Below are positions 22,725 through 34,730 of a stretch of 64,000 bases of DNA, piece by piece. Position 1 is the first letter of the stretch. Every line of letters starts with the position of its first letter. Location of the stretch: positions 1 to 64,000 of the forward strand of contig BBDJ01000018.1 in assembly GCA_001312325.1 (NCBI GenBank). The letters run 5' to 3'. The position numbers were made by a program, and so were the translations under genes. A model generated the notes under the pieces. That model saw only the letters and a list, made by a program, of their open reading frames with translations. It was not told the DNA's origin and did not search any database. This stretch comes from Lysinibacillus pakistanensis. Its GTDB lineage: Bacteria; Bacillota; Bacilli; Bacillales_A; Planococcaceae.

Positions 22725-23603
22725 TTGGAATTCAACAAGAGATTGATGGAGAATTATTGGAATAAACTAACATCGGAAGAGTTTTGGGAGCAAGCTGTAG
22801 ATGCAACCATTGATATTATGCTTATCCTTATTATTTCATGGATCGCAGTACGATTAGGGAAAAAAATTTATTAAAAAAAGTGTTCTTAATACGCATTCGT
22901 TCACCACTAAACCATTCAGAGCGTCGACAGCGAACAATTTCAAGATTATTACAAAGTATTATTTCCTATGCTGTTTATTTTTCCGCCATTATTGCCATTT
23001 TATCTAGACTAGATATTAAAATAGCGGGATTATTGGCTGGTGCAGGAATAGTTGGTTTAGCCATTGGTTTTGGTGCACAAAGTTTAGTAAAGGATGTTAT
23101 TACTGGATTTTTTTATCATTTTTGAAGATCAATTTGGTGTTGGTGATTATATAAAAATTAATGGTGCAGAAGGAACTGTTGTAGAAATAGGCTTACGAAC
23201 AACAAAGATTAACGGGGGTACTGGTGAGCAATTTATTATTCCCAATGGTTCAATTGGGGAAGTTGTGAACTATTCTGTTAATAACTCTAAAATTTTTATA
23301 GATTTACAGATGACAAGTGATGCCGACTTTGAAAGGGCAGAATCTATTATAAAGAAATATTTAGAATCATTACCAGATGTTCATAAAGAGCTAGTAACAG
23401 TACCTGCCTTTTTAGGGGTACAAAATGTCAAGGGCACTGAAGTAACGATTCGTATCGTGGCTGAGACTTTACCACAGCAACAATATGGAGTGGCACGTAC
23501 TATTCGTAGAGATGTGACAAAGCTTTTTGAAGAAAATAATATACCAATGTCTCATCCAAAAATGATGTTATATGGTGTTAAAGATGAAGGGAGAAATGAA
23601 TAA
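22725..23603 (+). CDS. small-conductance mechanosensitive channel, MscS family (frame-broken)
   Basis: Releases solutes on sudden drop of external osmolarity. Restored length is 291 residues. It has membrane helices in the first 90 residues, then the pore-lining TM3 region AGLLAGAGIVGLAIGFGAQSLVKDVITGFF with Gly/Ala packing and the conserved GFGAQSLVKD. The beta domain has EDQFGVGDYIKI and the C-terminal mixed domain follows. Extra bases in the runs at 22860-22866, 22873-22879 and 23108-23114 break it. The likely start is TTG 22725 after AGAGGTGGA. Its stop overlaps the DUF951 start by one base (TAATG). Confidence 0.92.
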
Positions 23604-23803
23604 TGGAACCGAAGAAATTTGGTCTAAATGATATTGTTGAAATGAAGAAGCAGCATCCATGTGGCACAAACAAATGGAAGATTATTCGTATGGGTGCAGA
23701 TGTACGAATTAAATGTGAAGGCTGTCAGCATAGTGTTATGATTCCACGCCGTGAATTTGAAAAAAAAATGAAGAAGGTTTTAATTTCGGCTAGTGAGGCA
23801 TAG
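23603..23803 (+). CDS. DUF951 family small zinc-ribbon-like protein
   Basis: 66 residues with a pair of cysteine sites, HPCGTNKW and KCEGCQH, likely to hold a metal ion, and a basic C-terminus. The function is unknown. The family is regularly found between an MscS channel and ychF in Bacillales, as here. It is translationally coupled to the upstream channel gene and the frame is intact. Confidence 0.88.
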   Translation: MEPKKFGLNDIVEMKKQHPCGTNKWKIIRMGADVRIKCEGCQHSVMIPRREFEKKMKKVLISASEA

Positions 23804-23899
23804 CTTCAGGCGTATTAGACTTTTTAAGAGTGAATCAATATAATAGATAAGGTTATATGAGAGAAAAATGAACAGATCATAGAAAGGTTGTGTCCATTC

Positions 23900-25002
23900 A
23901 TGGCATTAACAGCTGGAATCGTTGGTTTACCTAACGTTGGGAAATCAACATTATTTAACGCAATTACAAAAGCGGGCGCATTGGCTGCAAACTATCCATT
24001 CGCAACAATCGATCCAAACGTTGGTATTGTTGAAGTACCAGATGCACGTTTAGATAAATTAACAGAATTAGTAATACCGAAAAAAAACAGTACCAACAGC
24101 GTTTGAATTCACTGATATCGCAGGAATTGTAAAAGGTGCTTCCAAGGGTGAAGGATTAGGAAATAAATTCCTGGCCCATATTCGAGAAGTAGATGCCATC
24201 TGCCAAGTTGTACGTTGCTTTGTAGATGAAAACATTACGCACGTATCAGGAGCAGTTGATCCAATTGATGATATTGAGGTCATTAATTTAGAGCTTGCAC
24301 TTGCTGATTTAGAATCTGTAGACAAGCGTTTACAGCGTGTTAGTAAAATGGCCAAGCAAAAAGACAAGGAAGCAATGATTGAAGAGCCTGTACTACTAAA
24401 AATTAAAGAACAATTAGAAAATGGTCGACCTGCACGTGCTGCTGAGCTTTCTGAGGATGAATTAAAGGTTATCAAGGGCCTTCATCTTTTAACAATTAAA
24501 CCAATGCTTTATGTGGCTAACGTTTCAGAAGATGAAGTGGCGGATGCTGATAATAACGAGTATGTGAAAAAAAGTGCGTGAGTATGCGTCTGCTGAAGGT
24601 GCTCAAGTTATTACAATTTGTGCAAAGATCGAAGAAGAAATTTCCGAGCTTGATGATGAAGAAAAAGCCATGTTCCTAGAAGAACTAGGCATTAAAGAAT
24701 CAGGTCTAGATCAATTAATACGTACTTCTTATGATTTACTCGGACTAGCAACTTACTTTACTGCAGGGGTACAGGAGGTGCGTGCGTGGACTTTCCGAAA
24801 AGGGATGAAGGCACCTCAATGTGCTGGGATCATTCATACTGACTTTGAACGTGGTTTTATTCGTGCAGAAACAGTAGCCTTCGATGATTTAGTAGAGGCT
24901 GGATCTCAAGCTGCTGCTAAAGAAGCTGGTAAAGTACGTCTTGAAGGTAAAGAGTATATTGTACAAGACGGAGATATTATGTTATTCCGTTTCAATGTAT
25001 AA
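23900..25002 (+). CDS. ychF: redox- and ribosome-associated ATPase YchF (frame-broken)
   Basis: Obg-like P-loop protein that prefers ATP to GTP. It shows [42 protein letters not shown], then a coiled insertion and the C-terminal TGS domain with [17 protein letters not shown] and FERGFIRAE. Restored length is 366 residues, equal to the B. subtilis protein. Extra bases lie in the runs at 24080-24087 and 24567-24573. I chose ATG 23900, which opens the conserved MALTAG start, rather than the upstream TTG. A terminator follows. Confidence 0.96.
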
Positions 25003-25011
25003 AACATAAAC

Positions 25012-25040
25012 AGGGGCAATCTTAATCAGATTGCCTCTTT
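25012..25040 (+). terminator. intrinsic terminator after ychF
   Basis: AGGGGCAATCT / AGATTGCCTCT stem with a five-base loop and a following T-rich stretch. Confidence 0.85.
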
Positions 25041-25082
25041 TATTTAGGATAATCTGTTTCATTTTGAAAGGTGGGTACAGAG

Positions 25083-26123
25083 ATGAATTTATTACACATA
25101 AAAGAGCGAGGACTGGAAATTGAGCAGCTAGGACATGTACCTAAAGATATCTTAGAAGTTATTTACGAGCAAAAATTGTTTAAGCTATTTACACCTAAAG
25201 AACTAGGCGGTAAAGATTTAAACTTAATGGAGGGCATGAAAGTATTTCAGGAAATGTCTGCACTTGATGGAAATTTTGGTTGGCTGGTCACAATTGGTAC
25301 AGGTGGCAATGCATTTATCCCAACATTCAATCAAGACATCTGTAAAAAAATATTTTCACCAAGAAATGCTGTTATCGCAGGTAGTGGCTATCCAACAGGC
25401 ATAGCGGTGCAAGTGGAGGGTGGCTATCGTTTAACAGGGCAATGGAAGTATTGTAGTGGTGCAGATTATGCTACTACTTTTACAATGAATTGCTTTGTTG
25501 AGTGCGAAGGTATAAAAACGGATCAAATCATTAGTTGTTCGGTTGAGCGTGATCACGTTGAGATTCTTCAAGATTGGTGTGCAATGGGTTTAAAAGCAAC
25601 AGCCAGTCATACGATTAGTGTACAAAATGCATGGGTGCCACAAGAAGCAACATTTCAGTTAGGTGCTATTCGTAATAATTACGGAAGCTTTGTACATAGC
25701 TTTCCGTTCGGCACATTTGCAGAAGCTTCCTTCCTAAGTGTTTGCCTCGGCATAACAGAAAATTTCTTACAAGAGATATCTATTATAATCAAGCAGAAAA
25801 GTGATGATCCAAGCCGTGCAGAACGTATCGATTCATTACACTCTTTATTAATGCAGCAGCAACAAAACTTTAATCAGCTTGAAGAACAATTTTATGCAAT
25901 ATTGACGCAATACTGGGAAAGACATAACGCTGGGCAAAAATTAACGGAAGAAGAGCTACTACAATTTTCACAAATGAGTAAGGGTAGTGCAGCAACCTGT
26001 ATCGATATTGCCAACAGCTTCATTCGTCATCTTGGAATGGAGGCAATTACCGAGACATCATCGATTAACCGTATTTGGAGAAATTTATATACAGCTGCAC
26101 AGCATGGTTTTTTAACGCCATAG
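25083..26123 (+). CDS. acyl-CoA dehydrogenase-like flavoprotein
   Basis: 346 residues of the acyl-CoA dehydrogenase fold. It has an N-terminal helical domain with LFKLFTPKELGGKDL, a middle beta domain with YRLTGQWKYCSGADYATTF, and a C-terminal helical bundle. It lacks the canonical family blocks for acyl-CoA binding and resembles the flavin monooxygenase branch (DszC-like) more than a fatty-acid dehydrogenase. The substrate cannot be named. ATG 25083 has AAAGGTGG at nine bases; the upstream GTG is part of that region. It stands between ychF and rpsF, which adjoin in B. subtilis, so it is probably an insertion here. A hairpin (26148-26181) follows without a strong T run. Confidence 0.75.
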   Translation: MNLLHIKERGLEIEQLGHVPKDILEVIYEQKLFKLFTPKELGGKDLNLMEGMKVFQEMSALDGNFGWLVTIGTGGNAFIPTFNQDICKKIFSPRNAVIAGSGYPTGIAVQVEGGYRLTGQWKYCSGADYATTFTMNCFVECEGIKTDQIISCSVERDHVEILQDWCAMGLKATASHTISVQNAWVPQEATFQLGAIRNNYGSFVHSFPFGTFAEASFLSVCLGITENFLQEISIIIKQKSDDPSRAERIDSLHSLLMQQQQNFNQLEEQFYAILTQYWERHNAGQKLTEEELLQFSQMSKGSAATCIDIANSFIRHLGMEAITETSSINRIWRNLYTAAQHGFLTP

Positions 26124-26211
26124 ATTTTTTGAAGGATAGATCAGAAAATGCCAAAGCGCGGATTAAATAGCGTTTTGGCATCTAGGGATTTTTAGAGTCT
26201 CCCAACCACTT

Positions 26212-26774
26212 CTATTCCTTTTCTGAGGTAGTGTATACATACAGCTTAGGTAACTGAGGATCATCTTTAATAAGTGCATTTTTTTGGATATTTACGCAAC
26301 TCTTTATACATTGCAAAATCACCCACTGCTCCAGCTATTAAAAAAAGCCCCCACTAGGACTATAACAGTGCTATTAAGGTAAAAACCTACAAAAGTAGGT
26401 AAAACGCCTGTCGTCCAAAAAGGGAGTAGCAAGGCCTTTTTCATTGCATGATTAGGTAGTGGTTGGTCTGTTGTAGCATAAGCTATACCAAGCTCTAAAT
26501 TAAGTCCATATTTTAATGACTTAAAAGGCACACCCCCAAATAACATAAATCCAATTAAATGAGAGGCCTCATGTAATACAATAAATACAATATACAGGAC
26601 AACAAAGAGAATGGACCCAATAATCATTTCCCAAAATGAGAAATCGAAATCTTTAAAGCAAATATATTGTATAGCCACAAATAATATAACAAGTCCACTT
26701 GTGACAACAACATTGTCCATCATTAGCTTTTTTATATTGAGTTCAATCACAATCGGCTCTTTCTCTGGTAGCAT
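26212..26774 (-). CDS. DUF3267 membrane metalloprotease-like protein (frame-broken)
   Basis: Restored length is 186 residues with about four membrane helices. The segment IVLHEASHLIGFMLFGG contains HEASH, the HExxH zinc motif expected in this family, although no proteolytic target is known. Extra bases in the runs at 26340-26346 and 26279-26285 break the frame. After correction the tail reads PKNALIKDDPQLPKLYVYTTSEKE. It is on the opposite strand to its neighbours. Confidence 0.82.
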
Positions 26775-26946
26775 GAAAGCTCTCCTTCCATGAAGCTATT
26801 ATATTCATTATATAGGAAGAATTATTAGTTTGCGACTTGAAAGACATGTCTCTGTATGTTACAATTCATTGATGTGAGTAATAATTATTACTTGCTCCTT
26901 GCTCCCTTATATAGGAGAGCCTAAGTCCATAAGGAGGTGTAAACAG

Positions 26947-27237
26947 ATGAGAAAATACGAATTAATGTACATCGTACGTCCGAACATTGAAGACGAAGCG
27001 AAGAAAGCTTTAGTTGAACGTTTCAACGAAATCTTAACTTCTAACGGTGCAGAAGTCATCGAATCAAAAGAGTGGGGCAAACGTCGCCTAGCTTACGAAA
27101 TTCAAGACTTCCGTGAAGGTTACTACCAAATCGTGAAAGTAAACGCTCCTTCAGAAGCAATTAACGAATATACACGTCTTGCTAACATCAGCGAAGATAT
27201 CATTCGTCACATTGCAGTTCGCGAAGAAGAAAAATAA
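26947..27237 (+). CDS. rpsF: 30S ribosomal protein S6
   Basis: 96 residues starting [20 protein letters not shown], with [13 protein letters not shown] and the [10 protein letters not shown] end typical of S6. ATG 26947 follows a perfect AAGGAGGTG; the longer frame from 26899 is non-coding leader. The leader (about 26870-26945) holds a hairpin built on GCTCC/GGAGAGC and could be the site of S6:S18 autoregulation known in other bacteria, though I cannot verify the motif. First gene of the rpsF-ssb-rpsR operon. Confidence 0.97.
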   Translation: MRKYELMYIVRPNIEDEAKKALVERFNEILTSNGAEVIESKEWGKRRLAYEIQDFREGYYQIVKVNAPSEAINEYTRLANISEDIIRHIAVREEEK

Positions 27238-27273
27238 TTTTTAACAAAATGCTGAAAAGGAGGTTGTATTCTG

Positions 27274-27848
27274 ATGATAAACCGTGTCGTTTTAGTTGGA
27301 AGACTAACAAAAGATCCTGAGCTACGCTATACACCAAATGGTATTGCGTCTACAAGATTTACAGTTGCTGTGAATCGAACATTCTCAAACCAACAAGGTG
27401 AACGCGAAGCTGATTTCATTAGTTGCGTTGCGTGGCGCAAACAGGCTGAAAACCTAGCGAACTTCATGCGAAAAGGAAGTTTAATTGGAGTGGAAGGCCG
27501 TATCCAAACAGGTAGCTATGAAGGACAAGATGGTAAGCGAGTATACACAACAGATGTAGTGGCAGATAGCGTACAGTTTTTAGAGTCTCGTAATGCTAGT
27601 GCTAGCGGTGCTCCTGCTCCACAATACAGTGGACAGACTTACGGTAATAACCAGCCGTCGTATGGTGGTGGTCAACCACAGCAATCATTTGGTGGCTCGA
27701 TGCCTGGGCAGGTTCATTTGGCAACGATGCTGCTTATCAACAAAATCAACCACCTATGAATCAGCCGAACTATACACGTGTAGATGAGGATCCATTTGCG
27801 AATAGCAAAGGACCAATTGAAGTATCTGAGGATGATCTTCCATTCTAA
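27274..27848 (+). CDS. ssb: single-stranded DNA-binding protein (frame-broken)
   Basis: Tetrameric protein that coats single-stranded DNA during replication. It has the OB-fold [23 protein letters not shown]..., with [18 protein letters not shown] and [10 protein letters not shown] glycine/glutamine-rich tail follows, and the acidic DDLPF C-terminus recruits partner proteins. Restored length is 191 residues. One G is missing in the run at 27706-27708, which otherwise hides the last 45 residues. It sits between rpsF and rpsR. Confidence 0.96.
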
Positions 27849-28125
<277 letters not shown>

Positions 28126-28167
28126 GATTGATGTCGCCAAGGTATTGACCTTGCATCAATTTTTAAG

Positions 28168-28212
28168 ACCAGCATATTTCGATATTCGTATCGGTTTATG
28201 CTGGTTTTTTTT
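28168..28212 (+). terminator. intrinsic terminator after rpsR
   Basis: ACCAGCATA / TATGCTGGT stem with a 20-base loop that can itself pair (CGATATTCGTATCG), followed by eight Ts. Confidence 0.9.
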
Positions 28213-28420
28213 GTTGCAAAATGTTTTTTTAATGAAAGGATTTAGGAGATTCGGTAAAAAAACCCTCTATATAGACATGTATTTAGCTCTAATAGTCAAG
28301 AGTTCTACAAAATATATAACAATCTATCCAGTTGTTCTTAGCGTTTTTTTGTTCAATAACGTGAAAAAAATGGTACAATAAAGTTTAGTTAGTTTTGACT
28401 GAAAAAAAGGAAGGTTTTCA

Positions 28421-29363
28421 ATGCCGAATAATCAAACAAAGGCGCTTGTACAGGGTGCTGCAATGGTGGCAGTTTTTACGTTGATGATGATAATATCTGC
28501 GTATATTCCTCTTGCTTTCATGCTAGTATTTTTATTTGCACCATTACCCTTTGCATGGTATAGCGCAAAATATAAGCGCTCCACATCAATTTTAGTAGCA
28601 ATTGTCGGATGTATTCTAACATTTATAACTAGCGGTTTAGCCATACTGCCATTCGCATTTATTTTTGCGGTACTAGGTATAATTATGGGTTCTACTATTC
28701 GCCAACAAAAAAAGTAAATTGTATTTATTTATGTCATCAGGTATTGCAGTTCTTTTATCGACTGCAATTGTATTTCTAGCATATTTACGTCTCGCAGGCA
28801 TTAATATGGTTGAGATTGGTGTAGAAATGGCGAAAAAAAATTATGAACAAACAGCAACAATGTCACAAAATATAACTGGGCAATCCACTATTACTCCTGA
28901 CCAGATAGAAGCTGTTTCGAAGATGATGGAATTAACGATTCCATCAACAGTAACATTAGGAGCATTTTTTGTAGCATTTATACTGATATCAATTAATTTA
29001 CCTGTTTTAAAACGTCTAGGATTAAATGTACCTAAATTTTCACCATTTCAACATATGCGTTTACCACGTTCAATATTATGGTATTACATGATTGTTTTGT
29101 GTATCAATTTATTTATACGCCCAGATTTAGGATCTACATTAGATGTTATTGTTATTAATGTTTCATATATTTTATGGGTTTTATTAATATTACAGGGAAT
29201 TTCCTTTATCCATTATTTTATTTCCAAAAAGGGTATGCCAGTAGGTGTAAAATGGATTGCTACTTTGCTCGCGATACCATTATCATCCTTTATGATATTA
29301 CTTGGTATCATAGACTTAGGTTTCGATGTTCGTTCACTTGTGAAAGGGAAAACTCAAGAATAA
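28421..29363 (+). CDS. yybS: DUF2232 membrane protein YybS (frame-broken)
   Basis: Polytopic membrane protein of 313 residues after removing one A from the run at 28707-28713. It shows at least seven hydrophobic helices. The role is unknown; it is the regular partner upstream of gdpP and rplI in Bacillales, in the order seen here. ATG 28421 follows AAAGGAAGG. Confidence 0.9.
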
Positions 29364-29375
29364 GGAGCTGATGTA

Positions 29376-31351
29376 ATGGGGACTTTTAGAAAACGACCAA
29401 TTCGCTATCCGCTTTTTGTTCTTTCCATTTTTGGCATTGTGACGTTCATGCTTCTATGTTTTTGGAATATCGGGATAGGTATTGGTTATGGAGTAGGCTT
29501 TGCACTGTTAATGGCCTATACGTGGAAGGTAGAACAGGTAGCCTTTGATGAAACAGAAAAGCATATTGAATCCATTTCTTTTCGTATGAAAAAGGTAGGA
29601 GAAGAGGCATTGCTTGAAATGCCAATTGGAATTTTACTTGTCAATGATCAATATGAAATAGAGTGGTCCAATCCATATATGCAGGGAGTTTTAAATAGGG
29701 AAACATTAGTAGGTGAAGGAATAGTCAATATTTCCGATGACATCTATGTACTGATGAAGACAGAAGAGTCAAATGAAGCAACAATTACGCTACGTGAACG
29801 AAAATATCGTGTTTTTTATAAAAAAGAAGAACGTCTGCTCTATTTCTTTGATATTACAGAACAGATTGCGATTGAAAAGCAATACTTTGCAGATCGTACA
29901 GTCATTGCCATTTTATTTGTTGATAATTATGATGAAATTACGCAGGCGATGGATGACCAGCTACGTAGTTTAACCAATACAATGGTTACATCCATTGTCA
30001 ATGAATGGGCTGCAGAGCACGGAATATTTGTAAAAAGAATTTCATCTGACCGTTTTTTTAGCAGTATTAAATGAATCTATCTTAATCGAGCTCGAAAAGA
30101 AAAAAATTTGCTATTTTAGATACCATTCGAGAAAAAAACAGCACAAAAAAAATCTCTCATTAACATTGAGTATTGGTGTTGGTGCAGGATCATCATCATT
30201 AGTGGAGCTTGGTGAGCTAGCACAATCCAGTCTTGATCTTGTTTTAGGACGTGGTGGTGATCAGGTGGCTATTAAGCAGCCAACAGGAAAGCTAAAGTTC
30301 TATGGTGGAAAAACCAATCCCGTGGAAAAACGTACACGTGTAAGAGCAAGGGTTATTTCCCATGCTTTACGAGATTTAATTCAGGAAAGTGATCAAGTAT
30401 TTGTGATGGGACATAAAAATCCTGATATGGATTCAATTGGTGCGTCTGTCGGTGTACGAAAAATGGCGCAAATGAATGATGTAAAGGGCTATGTTATCAT
30501 AAATTTTGATGAATTAAACGGAAGTGTCACACGTTTAATGAATGAAATTGAGAGTAAATCGGATTTCTATGAAAATTTCCTAACGCCAGAGGAAGCTGCG
30601 GCAAAAATGACCGAAAAGTCGTTGCTCGTTATAGTTGATACACATAAACCGGATTTAGTCATCGATTCTCATCTTTTAAGATTGGCTGAAAAGGTTGTTG
30701 TGATTGATCACCATCGTCGAAGTGAGGATTTTATAGAGAATCCAACACTTGTTTATATGGAACCGTATGCCTCGTCGACTGCTGAGCTTATTACAGAGTT
30801 ATTAGAATATCAACCAAAGCGGGCGAAGATAAATATGCTAGAGGCAACAGCTACTAGCGGGAATTATTGTTGATACGAAGAGTTTTACCTTGCGTACTGG
30901 CGCTCGCACATTTGAAGCAGCTTCTTATTTACGGACAAATGGTGCTGATACGGTGCTTGTCCAGCGCCTTTTAAAAGAAGATGTAGATACGTATATAGAG
31001 CGTTCTAAAATTGTACAAACCGTAAAATTTGTAAAACCTGGTATTGCCATTGCTGTCGGTGAGGAATCGAAAATTTATGATTCCGTATTAATTGCGCAAA
31101 CAGCAGATATTTTATTAACAATGAAGGATGTCGGCGCTTCCTTTGTTATAGCACATCGAGCAGATGGAAAAATCGGTATAAGTGCAAGGTCGCTCGGCGA
31201 AGTAAATGTCCAGCTTATTATGGAAAAGCTCGGTGGTGGCGGTCATTTAACAAATGCAGCTGCCAAATGGAGGGGAATTCCATAGAGGACGTGAAAAAAA
31301 TATTTAGAAGAGGCCATAAATGAGGTACTTGAAGGGAGTTTTGAATCATGA
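29376..31351 (+). CDS. gdpP: cyclic-di-AMP phosphodiesterase GdpP (frame-broken)
   Basis: Degrades c-di-AMP and so affects wall stress, potassium balance and beta-lactam tolerance in related bacteria. It has two membrane helices (about 10-60), a degenerate PAS region, a degenerate GGDEF region with SIGVGAGSSS, and a DHH/DHHA1 catalytic part. That part holds MGHKNPDMDSIGASVG, VIVDTHKPDLV, VVIDHHRR and a GGGGH-like end. Restored length is 656 residues. Breaks: extra base in runs 30053-30059, 30100-30106, 30132-30138, 30145-30152 and 31294-31300, an extra T near 30852 and a missing A near 31265. The stop overlaps rplI by four bases. Confidence 0.95.
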
Positions 31352-31797
31352 AAGTAGTTTTTTTTAAAAGATGTTAAAGGAAAAGGTAAAAAAAGGAGAA
31401 ATTAAAAACGTAGCTGATGGCTATGCACAAAATTTCTTAATTAAAAATGGCTATGCTGCTGAAGCCAATGCACAAGCATTAAGTCAATTAGAAGGACAAA
31501 AGAAATTACAAGCAAAAAAATGCAGCAGCAGAATTAGCTGAAGCAAAAGCGTTAAAAGAAAAGTTAGAAGCTTTAACTGTAGAGCTGAAGGCGAAATCAG
31601 GTGAAGGTGGTCGCTTATTCGGTTCTATTTCTACTAAACAAATTGCTGATGCACTACAAAAAGTACATGGCATTAAAATTGATAAACGTAAAATGACTTT
31701 AAATGAGGGTATTCGTGCACTAGGATTTACAAATGTACCTGTAAAACTACACCATGAAGTAACTGCAACATTAAAAGTACATGTAACGGAAGAATAA
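31348..31797 (+). CDS. rplI: 50S ribosomal protein L9 (frame-broken)
   Basis: Restored length is 148 residues: N-terminal [25 protein letters not shown], a long connecting helix rich in Ala, Lys and Glu, and a C-terminal domain with [17 protein letters not shown]. Three extra bases lie in the runs at 31358-31365, 31388-31394 and 31514-31520, so no single frame shows it whole. It is coupled to gdpP by an ATGA overlap and followed 13 bases later by dnaB. Confidence 0.95.
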
Positions 31798-31810
31798 GGG
31801 GCGACAATTC

Positions 31811-33174
31811 ATGAGCGAACCGATGATGGACCGCGTTCCACCGCATAACCGGGAAGCGGAGCAATCGGTTATCGGTGCCATTTTTCTTGATCCACAAGCA
31901 TTAATTACGGCGTCGGAAATTTTATTAGCGGATGATTTTTATCATAATGCACATAAGAAAATTTTCGAAACGATGCTACGCTTAAGTGACCAAGGAAAAG
32001 CGATAGATGTTGTTACAGTTACTGAAGAATTATCTGCAAAAAAAAGAGATTGAGGACGTTGGCGGGCTATCGTATTTACTAGAGCTCGCCAATGCTGTCC
32101 CTACGGCTGCTAATGTCGCACACTATGCAAAAATCGTTGAAGAAAAGGCACTCTTAAGACGTTTAATTCGCGTCGCTACTAAAATTGTAGAAGATGGCTA
32201 TACACGTGAAGATGAAGTAGAAGCATTGCTAGGTGAAGCAGAGAAGAAAATGATGGAGGTAGCCAATCGTAAAAATGCTGGTGATTTTAAGCATGTTAAA
32301 GACGTTTTGGTGGAAACCTTTGATAACATTGAACAGCTCCAATCTCGTAAGGGAGATGTTACAGGTATTCCTACGGGCTTCCGTGATTTAGATAATATTA
32401 CTGCTGGATTCCAGCGCAACGATTTAATTATTGTAGCGGCACGTCCATCTGTGGGGAAAACAGCCTTTGCTTTAAATGTTGCGCAAAGTGTTGCTGTCCA
32501 AGCCCGTGAGAATGTGGCAATCTTCTCACTGGAAATGGGTGCAGAGCAACTTGTTATGCGTATGCTTTGCGCAGAGGGAAATATAGATGCACAAGTTTTA
32601 CGTACAGGTGCTTTAACTACGGAAGATTGGGGTAAACTAACTATGGCAATGGGAAGTTTATCGAATTCTGGAATCTTTATTGATGACACGCCAGGTGTAC
32701 GTATTAATGAAATCCGAGCAAAATGTCGTCGTTTAGCACAGGAGCATGGACTTGGAATGATTTTAATTGATTATTTACAGCTCATTCAAGGTAGTGGTAA
32801 ACCTGGAGAGAACCGTCAGCAAGAGGTATCTGAAATTTCACGTTCATTAAAGGGATTAGCACGTGAATTAAAGGTTCCGGTCATTGCCTTATCACAGCTA
32901 TCACGTGGTGTTGAGCAGCGTCAAGATAAGCGACCAATGATGAGTGACCTACGTGAATCAGGAAGTATTGAGCAAGATGCTGATATTGTGGCCTTCTTAT
33001 ATCGTGATGATTATTATGATAAAGAATCGGAAAATAAAAATATGATTGAAATCATTATTGCAAAACAGCGTAATGGTCCAACAGGTACAGTTACACTTGC
33101 ATTTAAAAAAAGAATTCAATAAATTTATTAACGTGGACTGGTCACAAATGCCACCACCGCCTCCACGTGATTAA
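31811..33174 (+). CDS. dnaB: replicative DNA helicase (frame-broken)
   Basis: Hexameric helicase of the replication fork, called DnaC in B. subtilis. The N-terminal domain starts MSEPMMDRVPPHNREAEQSVIGAI. The RecA-like domain has AARPSVGKTAFALN (Walker A), MILIDYLQLI (Walker B) and MSDLRESGSIEQDADIVAFLYRDDYY. Restored length is 453 residues ending in MPPPPPRD. Extra bases lie in the runs at 32038-32045 and 33105-33111. It is the last gene of the yybS-gdpP-rplI-dnaB run and is followed by a hairpin. Confidence 0.96.
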
Positions 33175-33248
33175 GAATAGCTAACGATAGAAGGCGCTTG
33201 AAGCTTTTAATCTAAATGTTAGATAATATTCATACCATTCTGTCATTA

Positions 33249-33294
33249 AACACGAACGTTGAATCATATTTTTTGATTTTATGTTCGTGTTTTT
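33249..33294 (+). terminator. terminator between dnaB and purA
   Basis: AACACGAAC / GTTCGTGTT stem with an AT-rich loop of about 25 bases, followed by Ts. Confidence 0.75.
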
Positions 33295-33389
33295 AACTAT
33301 TTTTTGTTGACTTGTTGTTTCTATCATTGTTACAATAATTAACGGCTTAAAAATTGAGATACAAAGCGTATCTAACGGAGGTGCTGATT

Positions 33390-34679
33390 ATGACATCAGT
33401 AGTAGTTGTAGGAACACAATGGGGAGACGAAGGGAAAGGTAAAATTACAGATTTCCTATCGCAAAAGGCCGATGCAATCGCTCGTTTTGCAGGTGGTGAT
33501 AATGCAGGACACACTATTAAATTTAATGGTGAAACATATAAGCTACATTTAATTCCATCAGGTATTTTCTATAAAGATAAGACGTCAGTAATCGGCAATG
33601 GATTAGTTGTTAATCCAAAGTCATTAGTAACTGAGCTTAGAGGTTTACAGGAGCGTGGCATTAATACAGACAACCTACGTATTTCTAATCGTGCCCATGT
33701 TATTTTGCCATATCATATCAAACAAGATATTGCTGATGAGGAGAGCCGTGGTGACAATAAAATTGGCACGACTTGTAAAGGTATTGGCCCTTGCTATCAA
33801 GATAAAGTAGCCCGCATTGGTATCCGTATGGCCGATTTACTGGACAAAGAAATATTTGAAGAAAAACTACGTCATAATTTAGCAATTAAAAATAAATTAT
33901 TTGAGAAGTTTTACGAAGTTGAAGGTGTAACGTTTGAAGAAATTTTTGAAGAGTACTATGCATATGGGCAAGAAATCGCAAAATATGTAACAGATACATC
34001 AAAAATTTTAAATGATGTTTTGGATGAAGGCGGTAAAGTGTTATTTGAAGGTGCTCAAGGTATCTTACTTGATGTCGATCAAGGCACATATCCATTTGTA
34101 ACATCTTCAAATCCTGTTGCTGGTGGAGTAGCAATTGGTGCTGGGGTCGGTCCATCAAGAGTTTCTAGTGTAATTGGTGTATGTAAAGCTTATACATCTC
34201 GTGTTGGTGATGGTCCATTCCCAACTGAATTATTCGATGAAGTGGGTCAGCAAATCCGTGAAGTCGGTCGTGAATATGGTACAACAACGGGTCGTCCACG
34301 TCGTGTGGGCTGGTTTGATACGGTAGTTGTCCGTCATTCACGTAGAGTAAGTGGAATTACACATCTTGCACTTAATTCAATCGATGTTCTATCTGGCTTA
34401 GACACTGTAAAAATTTGTACTGCGTATAATTATCAAGGTGAAACTATTACTGAATATCCTGCAAATCTTCATATTATTGAACAATGTGAACCAATCTATG
34501 AGGAGCTACCAGGCTGGCCAGAGGATATAACAGGCTGTAGAACTTTAGAGGAGCTACCTGAAAATGCGCGCCGCTATGTAGAGCGTGTAAGCGAGTTAAC
34601 AGGAATTCAAATTGCCACATTCTCCGTTGGCCCTGCACGTGAACAAACTAATGTTTTAGTGGATATTTGGGAAGCATAA
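33390..34679 (+). CDS. purA: adenylosuccinate synthetase
   Basis: Catalyses the GTP-dependent joining of IMP and aspartate, the first step from IMP to AMP. 429 residues, intact: [23 protein letters not shown] (P-loop), [49 protein letters not shown] split across the active site, and [14 protein letters not shown] 33390 follows GGAGGTG at normal spacing; the upstream frame is leader. It has its own terminator. Confidence 0.98.
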   Translation: MTSVVVVGTQWGDEGKGKITDFLSQKADAIARFAGGDNAGHTIKFNGETYKLHLIPSGIFYKDKTSVIGNGLVVNPKSLVTELRGLQERGINTDNLRISNRAHVILPYHIKQDIADEESRGDNKIGTTCKGIGPCYQDKVARIGIRMADLLDKEIFEEKLRHNLAIKNKLFEKFYEVEGVTFEEIFEEYYAYGQEIAKYVTDTSKILNDVLDEGGKVLFEGAQGILLDVDQGTYPFVTSSNPVAGGVAIGAGVGPSRVSSVIGVCKAYTSRVGDGPFPTELFDEVGQQIREVGREYGTTTGRPRRVGWFDTVVVRHSRRVSGITHLALNSIDVLSGLDTVKICTAYNYQGETITEYPANLHIIEQCEPIYEELPGWPEDITGCRTLEELPENARRYVERVSELTGIQIATFSVGPAREQTNVLVDIWEA

Positions 34680-34696
34680 TATATGAAATATACTAA

Positions 34697-34727
34697 ATGG
34701 GCGTCCATATATGGAACGCCCATTTTT
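34697..34727 (+). terminator. intrinsic terminator after purA
   Basis: AATGGGCGTCCATATATGGAACGCCCATT, a nearly perfect hairpin, followed by TTTTT. Confidence 0.92.
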
Positions 34728-34730
34728 ATC

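Noticed and set aside
26148..26181. Strong terminator after the acyl-CoA dehydrogenase-like gene
   Set aside because: The hairpin ATGCCAAAGCGC / GCGTTTTGGCAT is good but no proper T run follows, so it is mentioned only in the gene entry.
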